This document shows positions 11,101 to 21,868 of a stretch of DNA of 64,000 nt, piece by piece (the stretch's first letter is position 1; every line of letters begins with the position of its first letter). Both the position numbers and the translations under genes were made by a program. The stretch is from positions 34,768,610 to 34,832,609 of the forward strand of contig NC_030382.2 in NCBI RefSeq assembly GCF_001625215.2. Direction: 5' to 3'. The DNA is from Daucus carota subsp. sativus. Its lineage: Eukaryota; Streptophyta; Magnoliopsida; Apiales; Apiaceae. The notes beneath the pieces were generated by a model. It made no database searches, was not told the origin of the DNA, and saw only the letters and a program-made list of their open reading frames with translations.

Positions 11101-11278
11101 GTAAACTAAGGGCAGCTTGTTACGATAATATAAATGATCTTGCCTTAGGTGGAGGAAGGCGTTTGCTGGACAACAATTGGTGACGGTCGAAAATGTGAAG
11201 CAAGCCCGATATACATCCCATTTGTTTCTCAATCTTCTTCTGCGTATTTTGATCATGCAAAAATGCCGTTGTCGCCAT
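8136..11278 (-). CDS. LONGIFOLIA/TRM-like protein (DUF4378)
   Basis: Four exons on minus: 11278-11144, 11039-9774, 9605-9413 and 8716-8136, together 724 codons plus TAA. The N terminus has the family's short block (QMGCISGLFHIFDRHQ, then RLPPPK), followed by a long basic, Ser/Arg-rich disordered middle with SVIAKLMGIEPLP (the conserved VARLMGL-type motif, near residue 150). The C-terminal DUF4378 runs from about residue 545 to 720 and includes IVEAWNS-like and ending ...SYLAPRRKLVF. Family members are TONNEAU1-recruiting-motif proteins that associate with cortical microtubules; LONGIFOLIA1/2 promote longitudinal cell elongation. Intron 1 uses a GC donor (CTAAG|GCAAGA) with phase 0 conserved on both sides. 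Exon 3 to 4 joins in phase 1 to read SFPG-VELEELG. Subfamily assignment is by overall plan, so the exact TRM number is left open. Confidence 0.82.
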
Positions 11279-13151
11279 TTAAGGTTCGGTGACGAATCTT
11301 GGAGTTGCGGGATGCAGCTGTGTGATGTGAGGTATTGTCGATGTGAAATGAAATGAGACGGGAAGTAGAAGATTTTATCTGAAATATATGCCCATCTGCC
11401 GCCTTGTGCTGAGAGTTAGCTAGGCTAAATTTAAGCGTATGGTTGAATTAATTTAGTGTTTGGAGAAAATGACATGCAAGGGCGAGGGGTGAAAGAGGAA
11501 AAATAAAAAAATAGAGGGACGTCATGGATACTGTAGCAGCTGCAGCAGGAGGTTGGGAATGGTAATGTTAGTGGTGTCAGAGGAGTAGGCTCCTTGATTT
11601 GCGAAAGTTTGAACGTAGACCGAATATACCATTATGTGACATCACGCTTCCCTTGTAATTTAGGGATTTCTTGTAAATAAATATCCGGGTCCTAAATTTT
11701 GCTTATAAAAATAATATAATTTTTAAAATTTTTATAAAAATGTCAATTTTTTATAAATATTGTAAAAATACTGTATGCAACTAGATGTGACCGACAATTA
11801 ATTAAATTGCATACTGTTACATCTAGGACCGTATTTTTCCAAATATTTTCTAAAAAATTTATATTTCAAAAGATAATAAAATCGCAAAAAAACTTAGAAA
11901 AGGTGATATTTTAGCAAATTTCCTGTAATTTATACTCGCTTGAGGTATATATAAGCCATGTTTGCCAAAGTTTTTTTATTTCAAGTTTAAGGACTTACAA
12001 GCTAGAAGTAATTTATTCCTACATAAGCCGATTTTCAACTTATAAATTAGAATAGAAAGAGTTTAAAATCATAACTTTTTCTAGGGACTTATTTTTATTT
12101 TTAAAATTTGATTTTATAAAAATGTATAGAACAATAATAAATAAGTAATTTATAATAATTTATTATTATATTAATAATTTTAATTTATGATTAAGTTAAT
12201 AAAACCTGTCCAGTAACAAAAAGTTTGTTAGAGTGATATTGTACGATTACAGAAACACCAGAAAAAACCAAAATAAAATCAACTCGATGCTTTAGCTTCT
12301 CTGAGTCAAATCAGCGGGTGGGTGGCAGAAGTGGGAAACAGGTGAAAATATATAACGTGAGAGTTATAAAAGCAGATGAGATGGAGTGTGCTATCATACC
12401 AGTGACTTAACACGGATCACGAGGTTAGTTTGAGCCTTTCTGGACTTGAGACTTGACCAACTTACTTCATCCAAAAATTTATATTTGGGTTGGGTATGGT
12501 TATCAAAAAATAAAAAAAATGAACATCGTAGTGAAATTGATTGATACTGTATGTAATATATACAATAAATATAAGGAAAAAAATTAGCTACCCTGTACCC
12601 ATGCAATACTTCATGCATATGTTCTTTCAGCTATCTCTCGGCTTTTAATATACGACTTCGGCATATAATTTTGATTTTACATATATTATGTAATAAAAAT
12701 TATTTTTGATATATCAATTTTATATTTATATATATTGGTCTAAGAAAAACCACTTTGAATCAATTAATCTAAAAAACATTAACTTAAATCTAGCATATCA
12801 ATAAACTCTCAATCATTTGAACGTAAGAATAACAACATTCGTTGCATAAAAAAAAAAAGAACAACATTCGTCAATGTGTATCACAATATGTCGTGTCTTA
12901 ATATTTAATAAAAATATGAATTATACACAAATATCTGATCGTAAGAGTATTATTACGTAACATTCAATTAAGTATGAGTATAATTGTAGATAAGTATCAA
13001 CGTGATACTCTCCCACAAATGAAGTAACATATATATAAATTTAATTAAAAAATTAAATTTTTGGATGTCCAGCCAAAATATCCAGCTTTTAATATTATTT
13101 AATCAAAATATATATATTTAATGAGAAAAAAAACCTAAATAGCTACGGTGA
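11279..13151. other. LONGIFOLIA-like promoter and AT-rich spacer
   Basis: Begins with the 5'-UTR and promoter of the minus-strand gene, then runs into low-complexity AT-rich DNA. 11700-11980 has an imperfect inverted arrangement around the words GCAACTAGATGTGACCG and CATACTGTTACATCTAGG, possibly an old MITE. No credible coding frame. Confidence 0.4.
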
Positions 13152-13153
13152 TA

Positions 13154-13414
13154 CTACCTCCATCCCAAATTAGACGACCCCCTCCATCCAAAATTAGATG
13201 ATCCTGTTGACTTTAGACACGTAATTTTATGTGCATTGACCGTCTACTTCCGAAATTTATTTTTTTATTTTTTCTTTTGTAAATGAAAATTTTATATTTT
13301 ATTTTTTATTTACAAAAATAAAATTTTAAAAATAAATCATATAACTATACGATCAATAAACATTAAATTGTGTGCCCAAAATCAACGGGATCATCTAATT
13401 TGGGATGGAGGGAG
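13154..13414. mobile_element. Stowaway-type MITE
   Basis: 261-bp element with TA on both sides (13152-13153, 13415-13416) and ends of the CTCCCTCC type (left CTACCTCCATCCCAAATTAG, right inverted CTCCCTCCATCCCAAATTAG). The subterminal sequence GATGATC..GTTGACTTT is also inverted. Non-coding. Confidence 0.85.
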
Positions 13415-13416
13415 TA

Positions 13417-15039
13417 CATCACATGAGCTGAATATCAAATCGATACATCACAACCAAGGGCACCAGCAAAGAGATATCAATGCGATATTTTACTTATATT
13501 CTTTCAAGAACAACAATTTTTAGTTCATAACGTCAAAATTCAAGTTTATATTGCGATGCAACAATAGAAAATTATTTATTCATTATATATCTCCTAGATT
13601 CAACTGCCGGAACAGTAGAACGCTCAACTTTTCCTCGTGGATGTTTCAAGCTTCAACTACTACCTGCGATAGTATCAAATGTCAGTCACTCAAGTCAACT
13701 GCTTGAAAGTTTGTCAAATGTCATATCCAAACCCATGTTTTGACTTCCATATTATTTTAATCAAACTGTTGAATATTTGACTGGATTTATATTAAAATTT
13801 TAGTTTTCGCATAGTCTTAAGTTTCGAAGTATATCATCGTCCGTCCTTCCACCTAGTAGAAGATCTCCCATGTGTGGGTCGGTCTTTCGCCGCACTGTAA
13901 TTTTACATCAAGAAAGGCTATTCACAGGCCTCCCACCTAGTTCGAACAAATTTGGAGATGTGTGGTAAAATTTGAAATTTTGAAATATTTGTATGTTGAA
14001 AATTACATCAGTACAATATAAAATCATCCTAAAATTAAACCAAATATTTCACAAAACTCATTTTTAACTATTTATTTAGGCTGAAAACCGATCTTTGTTG
14101 CAAATATAACAAGAAAGTTTGAGCACGCGGAAGTACATACTATGATAATTCTAGGAATTTAAGACGGAAATTTTTCGTCTTTGTCGCCGTAATTAATCAT
14201 TCACGACGAAGTTTTTCCTCGTTTTCGCTGGTGTCTTAAATTTAAATATGTTCGGTAATTTATTTTGTGTCACAAGTTTTTATTGCCGTCATAAGTTCAG
14301 TCATGTGGACACCACTGCTTAATTTATTAACCACAATATATGATGAAAATATCATTGGTACGTTCAAATGTTGGCCCAGTATATTGGCGACAGGGAATAA
14401 AATCTTAAGTTTTAGTTTTTTATTTATCTTAAACCACAAACTCATGATGACTTTGTTTCGCGGGAAAATAATATTATTATGTAATTAGTTAGCGCCAAAT
14501 TCTTTTTACATGCATCAAATAATACGACATGGACTCGTATTCATCTTATGTTTGTGGTACTTCATACGATGATTCAGTCTTTCTGTTATAAGTTTAACGC
14601 CTCCAACTTTCCTGTCATAAGTTATTCTTCGTAAGTATCGAGAATTGTCGTAGTGAAATTCTACAGGAATACATGATAGTTTTTCATGCCAAAAATCTCA
14701 AAAATATTACGGGTATGAGAAATATTAAATCAGCATAAGAGAATTTTTAAGTGTGAAGATTAACATTACAAAAATTTGGGATCCGGAAAATCTTCGAAAA
14801 TTTGCGAATGTGAGAAAAAATCCTAAAAATATTAGTGAACATGAAGATACCGATAATAAAGATAATATACATGCTGATGGAGTGAATTAATTGAAGAGTA
14901 GAAGAGTAGGTCAGTACAGATGTACAATGGTTACAGATTGATAGTGCTGGCTGGATGCTGCATATACACTGAATAGTGAAGAAGATGAAACACTACTGAA
15001 AAAGTTGAAAGTTTCTCCTGCACAAGACCATTTGTTTCA
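13417..15039. other. Intergenic DNA without recognised gene
   Basis: AT-rich. The segment 14140-14760 repeats words such as ACGACGAAG, TTTTCGTC and GTCATAAGTT that suggest a decayed non-autonomous element, but I could not define termini. Reading frames here are short and overlap on both strands. Confidence 0.35.
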
Positions 15040-15164
15040 TACTCCCTCCGTCCAGCCATTTGTATATAAATGGTTGGGACACGGGGAGACCAAGAAATTG
15101 TGTAGAAAATGAGTAAAATTAGATGAAAAGAGGGTATAGTGGTGGGACTCATTTATATTTAATA

Positions 15165-15423
15165 CTCCCTCCGTCTCTAAATACTTTTTCTATTTGTGTT
15201 TTTCACGTTTGTCAACATACATTTTTTATCGTTAATATCTTTCATTTCGTATTAGCTATAAATATAAAAACTTCACCGTATTAAAGTACTCGTGAATACG
15301 AATCTAACAAGATCACTCATGATTATGTTTAGTTTTATAGATTAGATGTAAATTAGTAATTTATCTCATGTTATGAACAGTACCGACATCACAAACAGGA
15401 AAAGAAAAAAGAAACGGAGAGAG
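15165..15423. mobile_element. Nested Stowaway MITE (259 bp)
   Basis: CTCCCTCCGTCTC left end and, inverted, CTCTCTCCGTTTC right end, flanked by TA (15163-15164, 15424-15425). Inserted into the MITE at 15042-16000. Non-coding. Confidence 0.85.
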
Positions 15424-15462
15424 TAATAGATTTGAGATAGTGGAGGAAAGTAGTAGATGTAA

Positions 15463-15845
15463 GAGCATCACCAGCAGATTAGCTATATGAGATCCTAAAC
15501 TATTATTTTAAGGAATATACACAAAAATTCACTCCAGCAGAGTCCCTCCTCATTCCCTAAATGTTAGGATCCAATTTCTATTCCTCATTAGGGAATCCCT
15601 AACTCATTCCTCATTTTATTTTTAATGATTAAATATTCAACTCTTACCTTTTGCACACTCTTTCCCACATATTTTTTGTTATCTTTTTGTTAAAAATATT
15701 TGAATATAATATTATAATAATAATAGGGAAGACAAATAGAGATCATTGTTGGAGTTGTCAATCAATATAGGATCCCTATTATTTAGAATTTGAATTGTTT
15801 ATTATAAATTTAGGGAACCTCCTTAGGACCCTGCTGGAGATGCTC
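15463..15845. mobile_element. Nested Harbinger-like MITE with GAGCATC ends
   Basis: GAGCATCACCAGCAG and, inverted, GAGCATCTCCAGCAG, flanked by TAA (15460-15462, 15846-15848). The 383-bp interior is AT-rich and non-coding. A relative lies at 59901-60249. Confidence 0.85.
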
Positions 15846-16338
15846 TAATAGTGTATATGTTATTATAGAATGGAGATAATGGAAGAATGTAGTTGGTGTA
15901 ATGATATTTTATATTATAAAAATTTACTACTTTTGGAATGTATACAATTGGTGGGATGTCCCAAAAAAAAACTATATACAATTCATTGGGACGGAGGGAG
16001 TATATATAGTACGCATCTGCATCTACTTCCTCAGTTTGCCATGTGCCATTTTTCACTAGTGAAATACGAGTCTGGATCCTCTGTCTCCTCTTTGTGTCTC
16101 CCTCTGTGTCCCCTCTTTCTTATTGGTCAGTTTTTTTACTTTTCACATGATCTCTCCCCTTCAAAATTTTATTAGTTTTAATTAAGATATATTTTAAATA
16201 TTATTGCAGGAAACAAATAAACTACTTACAGATCGTGGGTATATCTCAAACTCTGGTATATCAAGAGGGTTTTACTTTGCATAACAAACTCGATTCAATT
16301 AGTTAAATCGGAACTATCAAGAACCCTAATACTACAGT

Positions 16339-18285
16339 ATGAATACTGTTTCTCAAACATCACGCCACTTGAATTTTGATGATTATTCTTTGGAAGACAT
16401 TGGAATACCTATTACTCCAACAAAGACTAATGAAATCGATGAAAGTATGGTACCGAAGGTAGGGCTTGAGTTTGAAACAGAAGAAGCTGCTTATATGTTT
16501 TACAAAGCATATGCTGAAAAGGCTGGATTTGGTATACGGAGGAGTAAAATGCATAAGGGCCGTTCGGGAGAAATTTTAGACAGAGTATTTGTATGTGCTT
16601 GTGAAGGACAACGTGCAAGTGATAAACGAGATGACGTTGTAAAACAACATCGTCCAGAAACTAGATTTGGTTGCAAGGCAAAATTGAGTGTCTCTTCTCG
16701 ATCAAATGGAAAATACAGAATTTATAAATTCATATCTGAGCATTCTCATGATCTTGTAAGCCCATCTAAAAGTCACTTTTTGAGGTCGCACAGAAGTTTA
16801 AATGATATCCAAAGGTTTCAAATTGATATGGCACAGAGTTCTGGTATAACACCTAAAGCAAGCATGGATTTATTAGCACGACAAGCTGGTGGACGTGAGA
16901 ATGTTGGTTTCATTCGTGATGATTATAAAAATTATCTACGTACAAAGCGTACCATCCAAATGAAGTTTGGTGACACTGGGGGAGTGTTGGAGTACCTACA
17001 AAAAAAGCAAGCAGAAGATCCAAATTTTACATATGCAATACAAGTGGATGTTGAAGATTTAATTACAAATATATTTTGGGCCGATGCAAGGATGAAGGTA
17101 GATTATGACCGCTTTGGTGATGTTGTGTGTTTCGATACAACATATCGAAAACATAAAGAAGGTCGTCCACTTGCTCTTTTTGTTGGAGTTAACCATCATA
17201 AACAAAGTATCATATTTGGTGGCGCTTTGTTATATGATGAAACCATAGAAACTTTTGAATGGCTATTTGATACATTTTCTCGAACAATGTCGGGAAGGAA
17301 GCCAAATACTATTCTTACAGATCAAGACGCAGCTATGGATAAGGCATTGTCAACACAATGGCCTGAAACTAAGCATCGACTTTGTGTTTGGCATATGTAT
17401 CAAAATGCAGCCAAACATCTTAGTGGTATTTTTGACAAATTTAAGAGTTTTGCTAAAGAGTTCAGCAGCTGTGTTTATGATCACGATGAGGTCTCTGAAT
17501 TCATTCGTGCTTGGGATGATATGCTTGAAAAGTATAATCTGAAAGATAATGAATGGCTGAAGAAGTTATATGAAAATAAGGAGAAATGGGCATTAGTTTA
17601 TGGGCGTGAAACATTTTCAGCTGATATGAGTACTACACAGCGCAGTGAAAGTATGACTAGTAAGGTAAAACAATATATTAGTTATAAACATGACTTGTTA
17701 CAATTTTTCCAGCATTTTCAGAATTTACTTGATGATCGACGCTATGATGAGTCTAAAGCAGATACTAAATCTAGTATTAGCATGCCTGCTTTACCATATC
17801 CTGCTGAAATTTTGAAACATGCTGCTAGTGTTTATACTCTCGAAGTATTCAAAATATTTCATGAAGAAGTTTGGAAGACATGGAATTGCAATATAGAAAT
17901 TCTTCAGGAGGTTCAGACAATTACGGAATACAAGGTTACTTCTGAAAAACCTTATTCACATATTGTGAAATTTGATTCAAATGATTGTTCGGTAACCTGT
18001 AGTTGTAAAAAATTTGAATTTGTCGGGATCTTATGTGCACATTCTCTAAAGATATTTTTCTTGAAGAATATCAAAAGAGTGCCTGATGGTTATATCAAAA
18101 AAAGATGGACGAAAAATGCTAAAGTTGCTTCTACAAGTATTCCTCAATATCTCTCCACAGATGATGATCCAAAGATTGCAACGAGAAGGCGTTATAAGGA
18201 GTTGTCATATGTATTTAATAGGTTGGCCGAAAGAGCTGCTGAAACAGAAGAAACATATCAAATTGCTGTTGTGGGTAATGGGTGA
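16339..18285 (+). CDS. FAR1/FHY3-like MULE transposase
   Basis: An uninterrupted 648-codon frame. Order of parts: FAR1-type zinc-binding N-terminal domain (about 45-140, with CAC, GCK and HSH ligands), MULE transposase core (about 240-440) with Asp266 in CFDTTYR, Asp328 in TDQDAAM and Glu437 in RSES as the likely DDE triad, and a SWIM zinc finger with Cys554, Cys556, Cys566 and His568 (CxCx9CxH). It should bind its own TIRs and cut and paste the element. FAR1 and FHY3, plant light-signalling factors, derive from this same family, but here the gene sits inside intact TIRs and so is a transposase. The frame may extend by splicing: a GT at 18271 after IAV and an acceptor at 18598 join in phase 0 to a 106-codon tail (18599-18918). 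The unspliced stop at 18285 is the simpler model. Confidence 0.92.
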   Translation: MNTVSQTSRHLNFDDYSLEDIGIPITPTKTNEIDESMVPKVGLEFETEEAAYMFYKAYAEKAGFGIRRSKMHKGRSGEILDRVFVCACEGQRASDKRDDVVKQHRPETRFGCKAKLSVSSRSNGKYRIYKFISEHSHDLVSPSKSHFLRSHRSLNDIQRFQIDMAQSSGITPKASMDLLARQAGGRENVGFIRDDYKNYLRTKRTIQMKFGDTGGVLEYLQKKQAEDPNFTYAIQVDVEDLITNIFWADARMKVDYDRFGDVVCFDTTYRKHKEGRPLALFVGVNHHKQSIIFGGALLYDETIETFEWLFDTFSRTMSGRKPNTILTDQDAAMDKALSTQWPETKHRLCVWHMYQNAAKHLSGIFDKFKSFAKEFSSCVYDHDEVSEFIRAWDDMLEKYNLKDNEWLKKLYENKEKWALVYGRETFSADMSTTQRSESMTSKVKQYISYKHDLLQFFQHFQNLLDDRRYDESKADTKSSISMPALPYPAEILKHAASVYTLEVFKIFHEEVWKTWNCNIEILQEVQTITEYKVTSEKPYSHIVKFDSNDCSVTCSCKKFEFVGILCAHSLKIFFLKNIKRVPDGYIKKRWTKNAKVASTSIPQYLSTDDDPKIATRRRYKELSYVFNRLAERAAETEETYQIAVVGNG

Positions 18286-18598
18286 AGCTAGAATCCTGAC
18301 CTGAATTTATTTATCTTTACTTTATTCTGGAAATGAATGCAGTATGACTAAATTCTCCAACTAAGCCGGGACAAAGCTTGTCAACAGTCCCCTGCAGCAT
18401 CACTTCCTGTCTTCCAGAAGTGATGTAGTCCACTCACAAATACCAGTTAGTTCATAGTTGGTATACGCCGTACAATAAGACATAGAAACATAATAGTGAA
18501 TATGATCTGTCATTTGTCTCTGAGGTTTGTAAATTTATATCTGACTAGGCTACATATTTTTGATGAAATATTAATTAATTTTGTCACTAAACTGCAGG

Positions 18599-18918
18599 CA
18601 CTGATGCTAAACTCAAGTATTCAATCTTTTGGTTCTGTGCCGTCATCCTATAATACTTTTCCTAGCCAGAATATTTTTCAACCAGCAATTCTCAGTACAA
18701 TGCCAAATCAAACTTCAAGGCAGACATTTGTGGAATTGCTTGCCAATGCTAGTCCAGGAAATGCAGGGGCTACTACAGTGGTAAATAGTCAGAATCAGCA
18801 ACACATATTGATGAAGGAAGGACGAGAAAATATACTCCAAGGACATGGAAGAGTTCAAGCAGTACCCAAGGATAATGGACAGTCAGGCTGGGCAGGAGCT
18901 GGTTTTGGTGGATTTTAG
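18599..18918 (+). CDS. Possible C-terminal exon of the MULE transposase
   Basis: An open frame after a good acceptor (AAACTGCAG|GCA), reading from ALMLNSSIQSFG to a Gly/Phe-rich end (AGAGFGGF) then TAG. The composition (Gln, Asn, Ser, Gly) resembles the low-complexity tail found on some FAR1-related proteins. Joining would require an uncommon donor context (GTT|GTGGGT). It may instead be 3'-UTR. Confidence 0.4.
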
Positions 18919-19187
18919 AATCCAATAAGTATTATTTGTGGAGTGAACTCTGATATAAAATCTTTTTTTAGTTGCAGGCTTAATCTGTTTCTTCTCGGTG
19001 TACACCTTCAATTTATAAATTCCCAGTCATGCTTTTTTGTTGCATTAAATATTAACTCTATGATTTACCGTTTGTTTTATCAAAAAATGTACCCATGAAT
19101 TTCCTTCATATACCACCAATATATTTGCTTTACTAAAAAAAATTCATTATATAAAATTTAATTTTAGTAGATTAATACTATATAAAA

Positions 19188-19590
19188 AAATCTCAATTAT
19201 TAAATATAATTTAAGTCATTAATAAAGTGTTTTTTTTGTTTTAAATTTAATAATATTAAAGTTTTCAAAATTTTAATTACTTATTTAATATAGAATACAT
19301 AAAAATAAATTTACTATATAATATTATATTTATACCATGTAAAAAATATTTTTAGTTGATTACGTACTATATGAAAAAGGTATTTAAATAATTAAGATAT
19401 ACGTAAGTAAAGTATTTTTTTGCCTTTAAATTTAATAATATTGAACTTTTCAACATTTTAATTAATTATTTCATATAGAAAACATAAAATTAAAGTTACT
19501 ATATAATATTATATTTATGTCTATGTAAACAATATTTTTAGTTAATTAAGTATTATATAGAAAAAGATATTTAAATAATTAAGATATAGT
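19188..19590. repeat. Tandem duplication (period about 187 bp) in the MULE 3' region
   Basis: Two diverged copies share words such as TTAAATTTAATAATATT (19241, 19426), TATATAATATTATATTTAT and TTTAAATAATTAAGATAT. The offset is 185-187 bp. It lies between the transposase and the right TIR. Confidence 0.8.
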
Positions 19591-19752
19591 TTTATAAATT
19601 TGAAAAGGTTAATTAAATTCTGATGAGAAACATGCAAGAAAGAATAAATAAGGATGATAGATCACGTGACAAGTAAACAACTGACCAATAAGAATGAGGG
19701 GACACAGAGGGAGACACAAAGAGGGGACAGAGGATCCGGACTCGTGAAATAC

Positions 19753-20139
19753 CAGTGAAGAAGTTGATAGTGGTCATTTTTATTATATGCCGTTAATGTC
19801 AGTTTGATAGTTGGGTCGAGTCCAGTATTAAACTCGGACCATAGATTTATTTGAATCACACCAAGAATGTGTTTTCGAAGTCATGGATCTTACTAGATTG
19901 ATATATCTTGATTTTCGACTCCTCGATCACTCGAGCGTCCTAAAACTAAACAAAATCCAAGTACAGATTAAAATCTTTTTCGGTTTCCCATTACATTTAT
20001 CGAAATCGAAACGAAATCGGGTATCAATAACTCGAGAACAAATCATGTTCCCTAGCTGAAAATGTACACAAAGCGGTACCAAATTTTTATTCATATAATT
20101 TAGTTCCACCATCTTGTGTCTTTTTATTCTTATAGATCG
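19753..20139. other. Spacer between MULE and first hAT element
   Basis: Unique-looking AT-rich DNA; no gene, RNA or terminus recognised. Confidence 0.4.
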
Positions 20140-20147
20140 ACCACACG

Positions 20148-20890
20148 TAGGGCTGTAAATCGATATGGACTATCCGGTGTCTCGGCTCATATTCGGCTCG
20201 AAAATATGATACATGTCTCATATCTGTTTTGAAAACGATCCAAATCTGGCGGAAAAATTAGGCCCGTATAATATATGATCCCGGATACGAGCACACATAT
20301 ACCCGCTCAGATTCGGTCTCATATAATTTTTCATAATATGATCCTACCCGAATAACCGAATATGATCCACGGTTCATATTCGATTCAAACTCATATACCT
20401 ATTATATTTTAACACCATCATATTTGCAAGTAAATAGTCATCATTTTATAAAATTGTACTATCTTATTTAAGTTTATATCTTCATAAAATATGATTTATT
20501 TAATGTGATAATGCCTATTATCTTCATATATATTTAATAAATGACATATACCAACACATAACTATAAGTTTTAATTCAAAATTATTATACTTTATAATAT
20601 TATGTTTACTTAGACTAAATGATAATTATTTGAACAACTGAAATAATAATGATATTTGATGTTAGTGGATCATATCCGGCTCATATTCGATGGATCATAA
20701 ACTACCCGGTTAAAAAATAGAAAAACGATACTGGATCATATCCGGTTCGGATCCGAATCTCAAATACCCGGGATCGGTTTATACCCGAATAAAACGATCC
20801 CGGACCCAAATCTGGACAACCTAAAAATAATATGATCCGGTACTTGAGCAGAGGGGTACCCGGGATCACCCGGATCATTTTACAGCCCTA
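20148..20890. mobile_element. Non-autonomous hAT-like element A
   Basis: Termini TAGGGCTGTAAA and, inverted, the same TAGGGCTGTAAA, flanked by the exact 8-bp duplication ACCACACG (20140-20147, 20891-20898). 743 bp, full of CGGATC/GATCCGG-type words near both ends; no coding frame. Confidence 0.88.
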
Positions 20891-20898
20891 ACCACACG

Positions 20899-21459
20899 TA
20901 CGGTTAAAAATGGGGAACCTGCACCCGACCAGTACGGTATGAGGCAGATCCGCCCCGCTAATGTGGGGAATGGGATGGTGGCGGAGAATGATTTTCCGCC
21001 TCGCCAAAATATGGGACAAGTATGGTATTTGTTGAAGCTCCACGGGGATTCCCCGCCCTGCCCCGTATATATTTGATATGAATAATTATATTTAATATAA
21101 TATATTTATTATATTTATTATATTTAATATTATTATTTTATAGTACACAAAACTATAATTTTACAATGTACATGTCTCTTTGATTTCTATTAAATTTAGT
21201 TTTTTGCTTTTAATATACATATCTTGTATTTTTTTATTAAATTCTAAAAAAAAATTACTAAAATTTTAAAGTAATTATTTAAAGTGTAATATTATAGCAA
21301 CGGGACGGCACGAAATTATATTAAATTCCTGGTGGGGCGGGGATGGGGTTAAAAATAAATCCCTCCGAAGAATGGGGCGGAGACGGAGCTAAAAAAATAT
21401 ATATAGGACGAGGCTGGAAAATGAAATCTCCACCCAAACCCACACCATTTTTAACCCTA
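20899..21459. mobile_element. Non-autonomous hAT-like element B, sharing the target site of element A
   Basis: Termini TACGGTTAAAAATGG and, inverted, TAGGGTTAAAAATGG. The left flank is ACCACACG (20891-20898, also element A's right TSD) and the right flank CCCACACG (21460-21467), a duplication with one mismatch. The 561-bp body has GC-rich subterminal blocks (CCCGCC, GGGGCGG) and an AT-rich centre. Confidence 0.8.
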
Positions 21460-21531
21460 CCCACACGCCTCTCGCAAGCCTATCTTCACTTTTTCATATA
21501 CAGTTGAATTTTATTTACCAACAGCCTTGTA

Positions 21532-21795
21532 TAGGGGTGGCAATTTCGGGTAACGGGTCGTGTTCGTGTCAGCAATCGGGTCGATTTCGGGTCAACCTAA
21601 AATCACTTAAAATTGAATAAAACCAAAAATTGAAGTTATTACAAATGAAATTCTAGTTTCGGGTCATTTCGGGTCCATTTCGGGTCTGTCGGGTGATTTT
21701 CGGGTCACTTTCGGGTTTCTGTCTCAGTAAATCGGGTTTCGGGTTGGGTCGGGTTCGTGTCCGGTTTCGGGTCGTGTCTGATATTGCCACCCCTA
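21532..21795. mobile_element. hAT-like MITE (264 bp)
   Basis: TAGGGGTGGCAAT and, inverted, TAGGGGTGGCAAT, flanked by the exact 8-bp duplication GCCTTGTA (21524-21531, 21796-21803). The interior repeats CGGGTC/TTTCGGGT words. Non-coding. Confidence 0.9.
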
Positions 21796-21868
21796 GCCTT
21801 GTATACGGAGCCACTGACGTGATCCAACTAGTGACTCGCATATGATAAGTATAAAGTGCAGTAGTAGT

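Larger units (their letters stand above)
15042..16000. mobile_element. Stowaway-type MITE carrying two nested MITEs
   Basis: Ends CTCCCTCCGTCC and, inverted, CTCCCTCCGTCCC with TA on each side (15040-15041, 16001-16002). It contains the elements at 15165-15423 and 15463-15845. Subtracting those and their target duplications leaves about 312 bp, a normal MITE size. Confidence 0.8.
16068..19743 (+). mobile_element. Complete Mutator-like element (MULE) of FAR1 type
   Basis: The 9-bp duplication GTGAAATAC (16059-16067, 19744-19752) flanks long terminal inverted repeats. The left starts GAGTCTGGATCCTCTGTCTC; the right, inverted, starts GAGTCCGGATCCTCTGTCCC. They remain alignable for roughly 90-100 bp (to about 16160 and 19650) with few differences. 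Nine-base duplications and long TIRs are diagnostic of Mutator-like elements. The 3,676-bp body carries one transposase gene on the + strand without stops or frameshifts. Intact TIRs, TSD and reading frame suggest a young, possibly active copy. Confidence 0.93.

Noticed and set aside
21653-21841. Arg/Pro/Thr-rich minus-strand frame
   Set aside because: It is the CGGGTC-repeat interior of the hAT MITE at 21532-21795.
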